This document shows positions 1-12,182 of a stretch of 64,000 bases of DNA, in pieces (within the stretch, counting starts at the first letter, position 1; each line of letters begins with the position of its first letter). A model generated the notes under the pieces. It was given only the letters and a program-made list of their open reading frames with translations, made no database searches and was not told the origin of the DNA. The stretch comes from Prosopocoilus inquinatus (Eukaryota; Arthropoda; Insecta; Coleoptera; Lucanidae): assembly GCA_036172665.1 (NCBI GenBank), contig CM069873.1, forward strand, positions 45,354,001 to 45,418,000, in the 5' to 3' direction. The position numbers were made by a program, and so were the translations under genes.

Positions 1-1937
1 AGTAACTCTCATGTGAGATACAAAGTTCTCGGACGCAGCAGAAGCTGGAAATAGTTTTGAACGAAACAACACGTATTAACGTTGTTCCTGTGATGTATCT
101 AATCGATCCTTACTTATCTATCATGATATTTGACGTTTGGATGGACTCCAGTAACTCTGATGTGAGATACAAAGTTTTCGGACGCAGCAGAAGCTGGAGA
201 TAGTTTTAAACGAAACAACACGCATTAGCGTTGTTCCTGTGATGTATCTAATCGATCCTTACTCATCTATCATCTTATTTGACGTTTCGATGGACTCCAG
301 TAACTCTGATGTGAGATACAAAGTTTTCGGACGCAGCAGAAGCTGGAAATAGTTTTGAACGAAACAACACGTATTAGCGTTGTTCGTGTGATGTATCTAA
401 TCGATCCTTACTTAGCTACTATGTTATTTGACGTTTCGATGGACTCCAGTAACTCTAATGAGAGATACGAAATTCTCGGACGCAGCAGAAGCTGGAAATA
501 GTTTTAAACGAAACAACACGCATTAGCGTTGTTCCTGTGATGAATGTAATCGATCCTTACTCATCTATCATGTTATTTGACGTTTGGATGGGCTCCAGTA
601 ACTCTGAAGTGAGATACGAAGTTCTCGGACGCAGCTGTAGCTGAAAATAGTTTTAAACGAAACAACACGCATTAGCGTTGTTCCTGTGATGTATCTAATC
701 GATCCTTACTCATCTATCATGTTATTTGGCGTTTCGATGGACTCCAGTAACTTTGATGTAAGATACGAAGTTCTCGGACGCAGCTGAAGCTAGAAATAGT
801 TTTAAACGAAACAACACGCATTAGCGTTGTTCCTGTGCTGTGTCTAATCGATCCTTACTCATCTATCATGTTATTTGGCGTTTCGATGGAATCGAGTAAC
901 TTTGATGTGAGATACGAAGCTCTCGGACGCAGCTGAAGCTAGAAATAGTTTTAAAAGAAACAACACGCACTAGCGTTGTTCCTGTGATGAATGTAATCGA
1001 TCCTTACTCATCTATCATGTTATTTGACGTTTGGATGGGCTCCAGTAACTCTGAAGTGAGATACGAAGTTCTCGGACGCAGCTGAAGCTGGAAATAGTTT
1101 TAAACGAAACAACACGCATTAGCGTTGTTCCTGTGATGAATGTAATCGATCCTTACTCATCTATCATGTTATTTGACGTTTGGATGGGCTCCAGTAACTC
1201 TGAAGTGAGATACGAAGTTCTTGGACGCAGCTGAAGCTAGAAATAGTTTTAAACGAAACAACACGCATTAGCGTTGTTCCTGTGATGAATGTAATCGATC
1301 CTTACTCATCTATCATGTTATTTGACGTTTCGATGGACTCTAGTAACTCTGATGTAAGATACGAAGTTCTCGGACGCAGCAGAAGCGGGAAATAGTTTTG
1401 AACGAAACAACACGTATTAGCGTTGTTCCTGTGATGTATCTCATCGATCCTTACTTAGCTACTATGTTATTTGACGTTTCGATGGGCTCCAGTAACTCTA
1501 ATGTGAGATACGAAATTTTCGGACGCAGCAGAAGCTGGAAATAATTTTAAACGAAACAACACGTATTAGCGTTGTTCCTGTGATGTATCTAATCGATCCT
1601 TACTCATCTATCATGTTATTTGACGTTTCGATGGACTCTAGTAACTCTGATGTGAGACACAAAGTTTTTGGACGCAGCAGGAGCTGGAAATAGTTTTAAA
1701 CGAAACAGCACGCATTAGCGTTGTTCCTGTGATGTATCTAATCGATCCTTATTTATCTATCATGTTATTTGACGTTTCGATGGACTCTAGTAACTTTGAT
1801 GTAAGATACGAAGTTTTTGGGCGCAGCAGGAGCTGGAAATAGTTTTAAACGAAACAGCACGTATTAGCGTTGTTCCTGTGATGTATCTAATCGATCCTTA
1901 TTTATCTATCATGTTATTTGACGTTTCGATGGACTCC

Positions 1938-2084
1938 AGTAACTGATGTAAGATACGAAGTTCTCGGACGCAGCTGAAGCTAGAAATAGTTTTAAACGAA
2001 ACAACACGCATTAGCGTTGTTCCTGTGCTGTGTCTAATCGATCCTTACTCATCTATCATGTTATTTGGCGTTTCGATGGAATCC
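1938..2084 (+). repeat. 147-bp monomer, CT deletion at phase 6-9
   Basis: AGTAACTGATG replaces AGTAACTCTGATG. This is the first of three copies of the same deletion in this block. Confidence 0.9.
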
Positions 2085-2382
2085 AGTAACTTTGATGTGA
2101 GATACAAAGTTCTCGGACGCAGCTGAAGCTAGAAATAGTTTTAAACGAAACAACACGCATTAGCGTTGTTCCTGTGATGAATGTAATCGATCCTTACTCA
2201 TCTATCATGTTATTTGACGTTTGGATTGGCTCCAGTAACTCTGAAGTGAGATACGAAGTTCTCGGACGCAGCTGAAGCTGAAAATAGTTTTAAACGAAAC
2301 AACACGCATTAGCGTTGTTCCTGTGATGTATCTAATCGATCCATACTCACCTATCATGTTATGTGGCGTTTCGATGGACTCC

Positions 2383-2529
2383 AGTAACTGATGTAAGACA
2401 CGAAGTTCTCGGACGCAGCTGAAGCTAGAAATAGTTTTAAACGAAACAACACGCATTAGCGTTGTTCCTGTGCTGTGTCTAATCGATCCTTACTCATCTA
2501 TCATGTTATTTGGCGTTTCGATGGAATCC
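2383..2529 (+). repeat. 147-bp monomer, CT deletion at phase 6-9 (second copy)
   Basis: It has the same AGTAACTGATG as at 1938, now with TAAGACACG. On the minus strand, the preceding CCATACTCACC (TAA to TAT in that frame) together with this deletion gives an 83-codon open frame at 2205-2456. I do not regard that frame as a gene. Confidence 0.9.
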
Positions 2530-2827
2530 AGTAACTTTGATGTGAGATACGAAGTTCTCGGACGCAGCTGAAGCTAGAAATAGTTTTAAACGAAACAACA
2601 CGCATTAGCGTTGTTCCTGTGATGAATGTAATCGATCCTTACTCATCTATCATGTTATTTGACGTTTGGATTGGCTCCAGTAACTCTGAAGTGAGATACG
2701 AAGTTCTCGGACGCAGCTGAAGCTGAAAATAGTTTTAAACGAAACAACACGCATTAGCGTTGTTCCTGTGATGTATCTAATCGATCCTTACTCACCTATC
2801 ATGTTATGTGGCGTTTCGATGGACTCC

Positions 2828-2974
2828 AGTAACTGATGTAAGACACGAAGTTCTCGGACGCAGCTGAAGCTAGAAATAGTTTTAAACGAAACAACACGCA
2901 TTAGCGTTGTTCCTGTGCTGTGTCTAATCGATCCTTACTCATCTATCATGTTATTTGGCGTTTCGATGGAATCC
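2828..2974 (+). repeat. 147-bp monomer, CT deletion at phase 6-9 (third copy)
   Basis: It has AGTAACTGATG and TAAGACACG, as at 2383. It marks the start of the third, truncated 3-monomer unit. Confidence 0.9.
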
Positions 2975-3439
2975 AGTAACTCTGATGTAAGATACGAAGT
3001 TCTCGGACGCAGCTGAAGCTGAAAATAGTTTTAAACGAAACAACACGCATTAGCGTTGTCCCTGTGATGTATCTAATCGATCCTTACTCATCTATCATGT
3101 TATTTGACGTTTCGATGGACTCTAGTAACTCTGATGTAAGATACGAAGTTTTTGGGCGCAGCAGGAGCTGGAAATAGTTTTAAACGAAGCAACACGTATT
3201 AGCGTTGTTCCTGTGATGTATCTAATCGATCCTTACTTAGCTACTATGTTATTTGACGTTTCGATGGACTCCAGTAACTCTAATGTGAGATACGAAATTT
3301 TCGGACGCAGCAGAAGCTGGAAATAGTTTTAAACGAAACAACACGCATTAGCGTTGTTCCTGTGATGAATGTAATCGATCCTTACTCATCTATCATGTTA
3401 TTTGACGTTTGGATGGGCTCCAGTAACTTTGATGTGTGA

Positions 3440-4910
3440 TACGAAGTTCTCGGACGCAGCTGAAGCTGGAAATAGTTTTAAATGAAACAACACGTACTAG
3501 CGTTGTTCCTGTGATGTATCTAATCGATCCTTACTCATCTATCATGTTATTTGACGTTTGGATGGACTCCAGTAACTCTGATGTGAGATACAAAGTTTTC
3601 GGACGCAGCAGAAGCTGGAGATAGTTTTAAACGATACAACACGCATTAGCGTTGTTCCTGTGATGTATCTAATCGATCCTTACTCATCTATCATGTTATT
3701 TGGCGTTTCGATGGACTCCAGTAACTCTGATGTGAGATACAAAGTTTTCGGACGCAGCAGAAGCTGGAAATAGTTTTAAACGAAACAACACGCATTAGCG
3801 TTGTTCCTGTGATGTATCTAATCGATCCTTACTCATCTATCATGTTATTTGACGTTTCGATGGACTCTAGTTACTCTGATGTGATATACGAAGTTTTTGG
3901 ACGCAGCAGGAGCTGGAAATAGTTTTAAACGAAACAACACGTATTAACGTTGTTCGTGTGATATATCTAATCGATCCTTATTTATCTATCATGTTATTTG
4001 ACGTTTCGATTGACTCTAGTAACTCTGATGTTAGATACGAAGTTTTTGGGCGCAGCAGGAGCTCTAAATAGTTTTAAACGAAGCAACACGTATTAGCGTT
4101 GTTCCTGTGATGTATCTAATCGATCCTTACTTATCTATCATGTTATTTGACGTTTGGATAGACTCCAGTAACTCTGATGTGAGATACAAAGTTTTCGGAC
4201 GCAGCAGAAGCTGGAGATAGTTTTAAACGAAACAACACGCATTAGCGTTGTTCCTGTGATGTATCTAATCGATCCTTACTCATCTATCATGTTATTTGGC
4301 GTTTCGATGGACTCCAGTAACTCTGACGTGAGATACAAAGTTTTCGGACGCAGCAGAAGCTGGAAATAGTTTTGAACGAAACAACACGTATTAGCGTTGT
4401 TCCTGTGATGTATCTAATCGATCCTTACTTAGCTACTATGTTATTTGACGTTTCGATGGACTCCAATAACTCTGATGTGAGATACAAAGTTTTCGGACGC
4501 AGCAGAAGCTGGAAATAGTTTTAAACGAAACAACACGCATTTGGGTTGTTCCTGTGATGTATCTAATCGATCCTTACTCATCTATCATTTTATTTGACGT
4601 TTGGATGGACTCCAGTAACTCTGATGTGAGATACAAAGTTTACGGACGCAGCAGAGGCTGGAAATAGATTTAAACGAAACAACACGCATTACCGTTGTTC
4701 CTGTGGTGTATCTAATCGATCCTTACTCATCTATCATGTTATTTGACGTTTCGATGAACTCCAGTAACTCTAATGTGAGATACGAAATTCTCGGACGCAG
4801 CAGAAGCTGGAAATAGTTTTAAACGAAACAACAAGTATTAGCGTTGTTCCTGTGATGTATCTAATCGATCCTTACTCATCATCATGTTATTTGACGTTTG
4901 GATGGACTCC
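3440..4910 (+). repeat. Block P, copy 1 (also at ~10.6-11.9 and ~23.1-24.3 kb)
   Basis: The ordered markers are CGATACAACACG after CTGGAGATAG (3633), CGTATTAACGTTGTTCGTG (about 3,950), GAGCTC (4059), AAGTTTACGG with AAATAGATTT, then TCGATGAACTCC. The first and second copies are 7,151 bp apart (48 monomers minus 1 bp). Confidence 0.8.
4763..4910 (+). repeat. 148-bp monomer, 1-bp deletion (CTCATCATCATG)
   Basis: ACTCATCATCATG replaces ACTCATCTATCATG, which creates a short CAT run. The only other instance is at 11765-11912, 47 monomers downstream, in the homologous block. Confidence 0.9.
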
Positions 4911-4959
4911 AGTAACTCTCATGTGAGATACAAAGTTCTCGGACGCAGCAGAAGCTGGA

Positions 4960-6590
4960 AATAGTTTTAAACGAAACAACACGCATTAGCGTTGTTCCTG
5001 TGATGTATCTAATCGATCCTTACTCATCTATCATCTTATTTGACGTTTCGATGGACTCCAGTAACTCTGATGTGAGATACAAAGTTTTCGGACGCAGCAG
5101 AAGCTGGAAATAGTTTTGAACGAAACAACACGTATTAGCGTTGTTCGTGTGATGTATCTAATCGATCCTTACTTAGCTACTATGTTATTTGACGTTTCGA
5201 TGGACTCCAGTAACTCTAATGTGAGATACGAAATTCTCGGACGCAGCAGAAGCTGGAAATAGTTTTAAACGAAACAACACGCATTAGCGTTGTTCCTGTG
5301 ATGAATGTAATCGATCCTTACTCATCTATCATGTTATTTGACGTTTGGATGGGCTCCAGTAACTCTGAAGTGAGATACGAAGTTCTCGGACGCAGCTGTA
5401 GCTGAAAATAGTTTTAAACGAAACAACACGCATTAGCGTTGTTCCTGTGATGTATCTAATCGATCCTTACTCATCTATCATGTTATTTGGCGTTTCGATG
5501 GACTCCAGTAACTTTGATGTAAGATACGAAGTTCTCGGACGCAGCTGAAGCTAGAAATAGTTTTAAACGAAACAACACGCATTAGCGTTGTTCCTGTGCT
5601 GTGTCTAATCGATCCTTACTCTTCTAAAATGTTATTTGGCGTTTCGATGGAATCGAGTAACTTTGATGTGAGATACGAAATTCTCGGACGCAGCTGAAGC
5701 TAGAAATAGTTTTAAAAGAAACAACACGCACTAGCGTTGTTCCTGTGATGAATGTAATCGATCCTTACTCATCTATCATGTTATTTGACGTTTGGATGGG
5801 CTCCAGTAACTCTGAAGTGAGATACGAAGTTCTCGGACGCAGCTGAAGCTGGAAATAGTTTTAAACGAAACAACACGCATTAGCGTTGTTCCTGTGATGA
5901 ATGTAATCGATCCTTACTCATCTATCATGTTATTTGACGTTTGGATGGGCTCCAGTAACTCTGAAGTGAGATACGAAGTTCTTGGACGCAGCTGAAGCTA
6001 GAAATAGTTTTAAACGAAACAACACGCATTAGCGTTGTTCCTGTGATGAATGTAATCGATCCTTACTCATCTATCATGTTATTTGACGTTTCGATGGACT
6101 CTAGTAACTCTGATGTAAGATACGAAGTTCTCGGACGCAGCAGAAGCGGGAAATAGTTTTGAAGGAAACAACACGTATTAGCGTTGTTCCTGTGATGTAT
6201 CTCATCGATCCTTACTTAGCTACTATGTTATTTGACGTTTCGATGGGCTCCAGTAACTCTAATGTGAGATACGAAATTTTCGGACGCAGCAGAAGCTGGA
6301 AATAATTTTAAACGAAACAACACGTATTAGCGTTGTTCCTGTGATGTATCTAATCGATCCTTACTCATCTATCATGTTATTTGACGTTTCGATGGACTCT
6401 AGTAACTCTGATGTGAGACACGAAGTTTTTGGACGCAGCAGGAGCTGGAAATAGTTTTAAACGAAACAGCACGCATTAGCGTTGTTCCTGTGATGTATCT
6501 AATCGATCCTTATTTATCTATCATGTTATTTGACGTTTCGATGGACTCTAGTAACTCTGATGTAAGATACGAAGTTTTTGGGCGCAGCAG
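4960..6590 (+). repeat. Second copy of the 200-1830 block (offset 32 monomers, 4,761 bp)
   Basis: The order and private variants of the first block are kept: GTTCGTGTG (381 and 5142), CAGCTGTAGCTG, the M/C run, AAGCGGGAAATAG and AATAATTTT. The offset is 4,761 bp, which is 32 x 149 minus 7. Scattered differences (for example CTTCTAAAATG near 5,620 and GAAGGAAAC near 6,160) make this an older duplication than those at 26-49 kb. It begins one monomer later relative to position 1 than a simple 33-monomer copy would. Confidence 0.8.
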
Positions 6591-6888
6591 GAGCTGGATA
6601 TAGTTTTAAACGAAGCAACACGTATTAGCGTTGTTGCTGTGATGTATCTAATCGATCCTTACTTAGCTACTATGTCATTTCACGTTTCGATGGACTCCAG
6701 TAACTCTAATGTGAGATACGAAATTTTCGGACGCAGCAGAATCTGGAAATAGTTTTAAACGAAACAACACGCATTAGCGTTGTTCCTGTGATGTATCTAA
6801 TCGATCCTTATTTATCTATCATGTTATTTGACGTTTCGATGGACTCTAGTAACTCTGATGTGAGATACGAAGTTTTTGGGCGCAGCAG

Positions 6889-8830
6889 GAGCTCTAAATA
6901 GTTTTAAACGAAGCAACACGTATTAGCGTTGTTCCTGTGATGTATCTAATCGATCCTTACTTATCTATCATGTTATTTGACGTTTGGATGGACTCCAGTA
7001 ACTCTGATGTGAGATAAAAAGTTTTCGGACGCAGCAGAAGCTGGAGATAGTTTTAAACGAAACAACACGCATTAGCGTTGTTCCTGTGATGTATCTAATC
7101 GATCCTTACTCATCTATCATGTTATTTGGCGTTTCGATGGACTCCAGTTACTCTGATGTGAGATACAAAGTTTTCGGACGCAGCAGAAGCTGGAAATAGT
7201 TTTGAACGAAACAACACGTATTAGCGTTGTTCCTGTGATGTATCTAATCGATCCTTACTTAGCTACTATGTTATTTGACGTTTCGATGGACTCCAATAAC
7301 TCTGATGTGAGATACAAAGTTTTCGGACGCAGCAGAAGCTGGAAATAGTTTTAAACGAAACAACACGCATTAGGGTTGTTCCTGTGATGTATCTAATCGA
7401 TCGTTACTCATCTATCATTTTATTTGACGTTTGGATGGACTCCAGTAACTCTGATGTGAGATACAAAGTTTACGGACGCAGCAGAAGCTGGAAATAGATT
7501 TAAACGAAACAACACGCATTACCGTTGTTCCTGTGATGTATCTAATCGATCCTTACTCATCTATCATGTTATTTGGCGTTTCGATGGACTCCAGTAACTC
7601 TGATGTGAGATACGAAGTTTTTGGACGCAGCAGGAGCTGGAAATAGTTTTAAACGATACAACACGTATTAGCGTTGTTCCTGTGATGTATCTAATCGATC
7701 CTTACTTAGCTGCTATGTTATTTGACGTTTCGATGGACTCCAGTAACTCTAATGTGAGATACGAAATTTTCGGACGCAGCAGAAGCTGGAAATAGTTTTA
7801 AACGAAACAACACGTATTAGCGTTGTTCCTGTGATGTATCTAATCGATCCTTACTCATCTATCATGTTATTTGACGTTTCGATGGACTCTAGTAACTCTG
7901 ATGTGAGATACGAAGTTTTTGGGCGCAGCAGGAGCTCTAAATAGTTTTAAACGAAGCAACACGTATTAGCGTTGTTCCTGTGATGTATCTAATCGATCCT
8001 TACTTATCTATCATGTTATTTGACGTTTGGATGGACTCCAGTAACTCTGATGTGAGATACAAAGTTTTCGGACGCAGCAGAAGCTGGAGATAGTTTTAAA
8101 CGAAACAGCACGCATTAGCGTTGTTCCTGTGATGTATCTAATCGATCCTTACTCATCTATCATGTTATTTGGCGTTTCGATGGACTCCAGTAACTCTGAT
8201 GTGAGATACAAAGTTTTCGGACGCAGCAGAAGCTGGAAATAGTTTTGAACGAAACAACACGTATTAGCGTTGTTCCTGTGATGTATCTAATCGATCCTTA
8301 CTTACCTACTATGTTATTTGACGTTTCGATGGACTCCAATAACTCTGATGTGAGATACAAAGTTTTCGGACGCAGCAGAAGCTGGAAATAGTTTTAAACG
8401 AAACAACACGCATTAGGGTTGTTCCTGTGATGTATCTAATCGATCGTTACCCATCTATCATTTTATTTGACGTTTGGATGGACTCCAGTAACTCTGATGT
8501 GAGATACAAAGTTTACGGACGCAGCAGAAGCTGGAAATAGATTTAAACGAAACAACACGCATTACCGTTGTTCCTGTGATGTATCTAATCGATCCTTACT
8601 CATCTATCATGTTATTTGGCGTTTCGATGGACTCCAGTAACTCTGATGTGAGATACGAAGTTTTTGGACGCAGCAGGAGCTGGAAATAGTTTTAAACGAA
8701 ACAACACGTATTAGCGTTGTTCCTGTGATGTATCTAATCGATCCTTACTTAGCTACTATGTTATTTGACGTTTCGATGGACTCCAGTAACTCTAATGTGA
8801 GATACGAAATTTTCGGACGCAGCAGAAGCT
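6889..8830 (+). repeat. Tandem duplication of a 7-monomer unit (1,043 bp)
   Basis: GAGCTC at 6889 and at 7932 each start the same succession: CTGGAGATAG, GGCGTTTCG, CCAATAACTC, CATTAGGGTTG, CGATCGTTAC, TTTACGG with AAATAGATTT, and CATTACCGTTG. The offset is exactly 7 x 149. Small differences (TAGCTGCTATG versus TAGCTACTATG, and GAGATAAAAAG in the first copy) show some divergence. Confidence 0.8.
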
Positions 8831-9150
8831 GGAAATAGTTTTAAACGAAACAACACGTATTAGCGTTGTTCCTGTGATGTATCTAATCGATCCTTACTCA
8901 TCTATCATGTTATTTGACGTTTGGATGGACTCCAGTAACTCTGATGTGAGATACAAAGTTCTCGGACGCAGCAGAAGCTGGAAATAGTTTTGAACGAAAC
9001 AACACGTATTAGCGTTGTTCCTGTGATGTATCTAATCGATCCTTACTTATCTATCATGTTATTTGACGTTTGGATGGACTCCAGTAACTCTGATGTGAGA
9101 TAAAAAGTTCTAGGACGCAGCAGAAGCTGGAAATAGTTTTGAATGAAACA
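7932..9150 (+). repeat. Block repeated at 21,190-22,408 (offset 89 monomers)
   Basis: The distinctive GATAAAAAGTTCTAGG occurs at 9101 and 22359, and the preceding S, K, CATTAGGGTTG, TTTACGG and W monomers are in the same order. The offset is 13,258 bp, which is 89 x 149 minus 3; the intervening 148-bp and 147-bp monomers account for the 3 bp. Confidence 0.8.
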
Positions 9151-9689
9151 ACACGTATTAGCGTTGTTCCTGTGATGTATCTAATCGATCCTTACTTAGC
9201 TACTATGTTATTTGACGTTTCGATGGACTCCAGTAACTCTAATGTGAGATACGAAATTTTCGGACGCAGCAGAAGCTGGAAATAGTTTTAAACGAAACAA
9301 CACGTATTAGCGTTGTTCCTGTGATGTATCTAATCGATCCTTACTCATCTATCATGTTATTTGACGTTTGGATGGACTCCAGTAACTCTGATGTGAGATA
9401 CAAAGTTCTCGGACGCAGCAGAAGCTAGAAATAGTTTTGAACGAAACAACACGTATTAGCGTTGTTCCTGTGATGTATCTAATCGATCGTTACTTATCTA
9501 TCATGTTATTTGACGTTTGGATGGACTCCAGTAACTCTGATGTGAGATACAAACTTTTCGGAAGCAGCAGAAGCTGGAAATAGTTTTAAACGAAACAGCA
9601 CGCATTAGCGTTGTTCCTGTGATGTATCTAATCGATCCTTACTCATCTATCATGTTATTTGGCGTTTCGATGGACTCCAGTAACTCTGA

Positions 9690-10480
9690 TGTGAGATACA
9701 AACTTTTCGGAAGCAGCAGAAGCTGGAAATAGTTTTGAACGAAACAACACGTATCAGCGTTGTTCCTGTGATGTATCTAATCGATCCTTACTTAGCTACT
9801 ATGTTATTTGACGTTTCGATGGACTCCAATAACTCTGATGTGAGATACAAAGTTTTCGGACGCAGCAGAAGCTGGAAATAGTTTTAAACGAAACAACACG
9901 CATTAGGGTTGTTCCTGTGATGTATCTAATCGATCCTTACTCATCTATCATGTTATTTGACGTTTCGATGGACTCTAGTAACTCTGATGTGAGATACGAA
10001 GTTTTTGGACGCAGCAGGAGCTGGAAATAGTTTTAAACGAAACAGCACGCATTAGCGTTGTTCCTGTGATGTATCTAATCGATCCTTATTTATCTATCAT
10101 GTTATTTGACGTTTCGATGGACTCTAGTAACTCTGATGTAAGTTACGAAGTTTTTGGGCGCAGCAGGAGCTGGAAATAGTTTTAAACGAAGCAACACGTA
10201 TTAGCGTTGTTGCTGTGATGTATCTAATCGATCCTTACTTAGCTACTATGTTATTTCACGTTTCGATGGACTCCAGTAACTCTAATGTGAGATACGAAAT
10301 TTTCGGACGCAGCAGAAGCTGGAAATAGTTTTAAACGAAACAACACGCATTAGCGTTGTTCCTGTGATGTATCTAATCGATCCTTATTTATCTATCATGT
10401 TATTTGACGTTTCGATGGACTCTAGTAACTCTGATGTGAGGTACGAAGTTTTTGGGCGCAGCAGGAGCTCTAAATAGTTT
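9690..10480 (+). repeat. Block repeated at ~20,266-21,205 (offset 71 then 72 monomers)
   Basis: ACAAACTTTTCGGAAGCAG (9697), CGTATCAGCG, CATTAGGGTTG and GATGTAAGTTACG (10135) recur in order at 20273-20860. The offset steps from 10,576 to 10,725 bp because the downstream copy has one extra family T monomer near 20.65-20.80 kb. Confidence 0.8.
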
Positions 10481-10559
10481 TAAACGAAACAACACGCATT
10501 AGCGTTGTTCCTGTGATGTATCTAATCGATCCTTACTCATCTATCATGTTATTTGACGT

Positions 10560-11912
10560 TTGGATGGACTCTAGTAACTCTGATGTGAGATACGAAGTTT
10601 TTGGACGCAGCAGGAGCTGGAAATAGTTTTAAACGAAACAGCACGCATTAGCGTTGTTCCTGTGATGTATCTAATCGATCCTTACTCATCTATCATGTTA
10701 TTTGACGTTTGGATGGACTCCAGTAACTCTGATGTGAGATACAAAGTTTTCGGACGCAGCAGAAGCTGGAGATAGTTTTAAACGATACAACACGCATTAG
10801 CGTTGTTCCTGTGATGTATCTAATCGATCCTTACTCATCTATCATGTTATTTGGCGTTTCGATGGTCTCCAGTAACTCTGATGTGAGATACAAAGTTTTC
10901 GGACGCAGCAGAAGCTGGAAATAGTTTTAAACGAAACAACACGCATTAGCGTTGTTCCTGTGATGTATCTAATCGATCCTTACTCATCTATCATGTTATT
11001 TGACGTTTCGATGGACTCTAGTAACTCTGATGTGAGATACGAAGTTTTTGGACGCAGCAGGAGCTGGAAATAGTTTTAAACGAAACAACACGTATTAACG
11101 TTGTTCGTGTGATGTATCTAATCGATCCTTATTTATCTATCATGTTATTTGACGTTTCGATGGACTCTAGTAACTCTGATGTGAGATACGAAGTTTTTGG
11201 GCGCAGCAGGAGCTCTAAATAGTTTTAAACGAAGCAACACGTATTAGCGTTGTTCCTGTGATGTATCTAATCGATCCTTACTTATCTATCATGTTATTTG
11301 ACGTTTGGATGGACTCCAGTAACTCTGATGTGAGATACAAAGTTTTCGGACGCAGCAGAAGCTGGAGATAGTTTTAAACGAAACAACACGCATTAGCGTT
11401 GTTCCTGTGATGTATCTAATCGATCCTTACTCATCTATCATGTTATTTGGCGTTTCGATGGACTCCAGTAACTCTGACCTGAGATACAAAGTTTTCGGAC
11501 GCAGCAGAAGCTGGAAATAGTTATGAACGAAACAACACGTATTAGCGTTGTTCCTGTGATGTATCTAATCGATCCTTACTCATCTATCATTTTATTTGAC
11601 GTTTGGATGGACTCCAGTAACTCTGATGTGAGATACAAAGTTTACGGACGCAGCAGAAGCTGGAAATAGATTTAAACGAAACAACACGCATTACCGTTGT
11701 TCCTGTGATGTATCTAATCGATCCTTACTCATCTATCATGTTATTTGACGTTTCGATGAACTCCAGTAACTCTAATGTGAGATACGAAATTCTCGGACGC
11801 AGCAGAAGCTGGAAATAGTTTTAAACGAAACAACAAGTATTAGCGTTGTTCCTGTGATATATCTAATCGATCCTTACTCATCATCATGTTATTTGACGTT
11901 TGGATGGACTCC
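10560..11912 (+). repeat. Block P, copy 2
   Basis: It has the same marker order as 3.44-4.91 kb and ends with the second ACTCATCATCATG monomer. CTGACCTGAG at about 11,474 is shared with about 23,987 (offset 12,513 bp, 84 monomers minus 3), linking it to copy 3. Confidence 0.8.
11765..11912 (+). repeat. 148-bp monomer, 1-bp deletion (second instance)
   Basis: ACTCATCATCATG as at 4763-4910. The following monomer starts AGTAACTCTCATG, as do those at 1 and 4911. Confidence 0.9.
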
Positions 11913-12182
11913 AGTAACTCTCATGTGAGATACAAAGTTCTCGGACGCAGCAGAAGCTGGAAATAGTTTTGAACGAAACAACACGTATTAACGTTGTTCC
12001 TGTGATGTATCTAATCGATCCTTACTTATCTATCATGTTATTTGATGTTTGGATGGACTCCAGTAACTCTGATGTGAGATACAAAATTTTCGGACGCAGC
12101 AGAAGCTGGAGATAGTTTTAAACGAAACAACACGCATTAGCGTTGTTCCTGTGATGTATCTAATCGATCCTTACTCATCTAT

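Larger units (their letters stand above)
1938..2827 (+). repeat. Tandem duplication of a 3-monomer unit (2 x 445 bp)
   Basis: Copies run 1938-2382 and 2383-2827, and a third begins at 2828 but diverges after about one monomer. Each starts with a monomer reading AGTAACTGATG (CT lost), then GTGCTGTGTC, GATGAATG and an unusual ATGTGGCGTTTCG. The shared private variants TTGGATTGGCTCC and ACTCACCTATC show that the two units are recent copies of each other. Confidence 0.85.
1..4910 (+). repeat. Left mosaic block, 33 monomers
   Basis: This block runs from the window edge to the next AGTAACTCTC start at 4911. It mixes families K, W, M, C and T. It holds three 147-bp monomers and one 148-bp monomer, so it is 33 x 149 minus 7 bp long. 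Its first half is repeated at about 4.96-6.59 kb and its last 1.4 kb at about 10.6-11.9 and 23.1-24.3 kb. It contains no genes. Confidence 0.85.

Noticed and set aside
2205..2456. Minus-strand 83-codon open frame
   Set aside because: The usual minus-strand TAA (complement of CTTACTCA) is changed by CCATACTCACC, and the CT deletion at 2383 keeps the frame open further. It is not conserved beyond the local 445-bp duplication.
3436..3624. 62-codon frame at 3436 and similar 60-codon frames at 33226 and 42158
   Set aside because: They begin at a GTG created by the single change GTGAGATAC to GTGTGATAC and stop in the next monomer. They are a chance product of a non-ATG start in repeat DNA.
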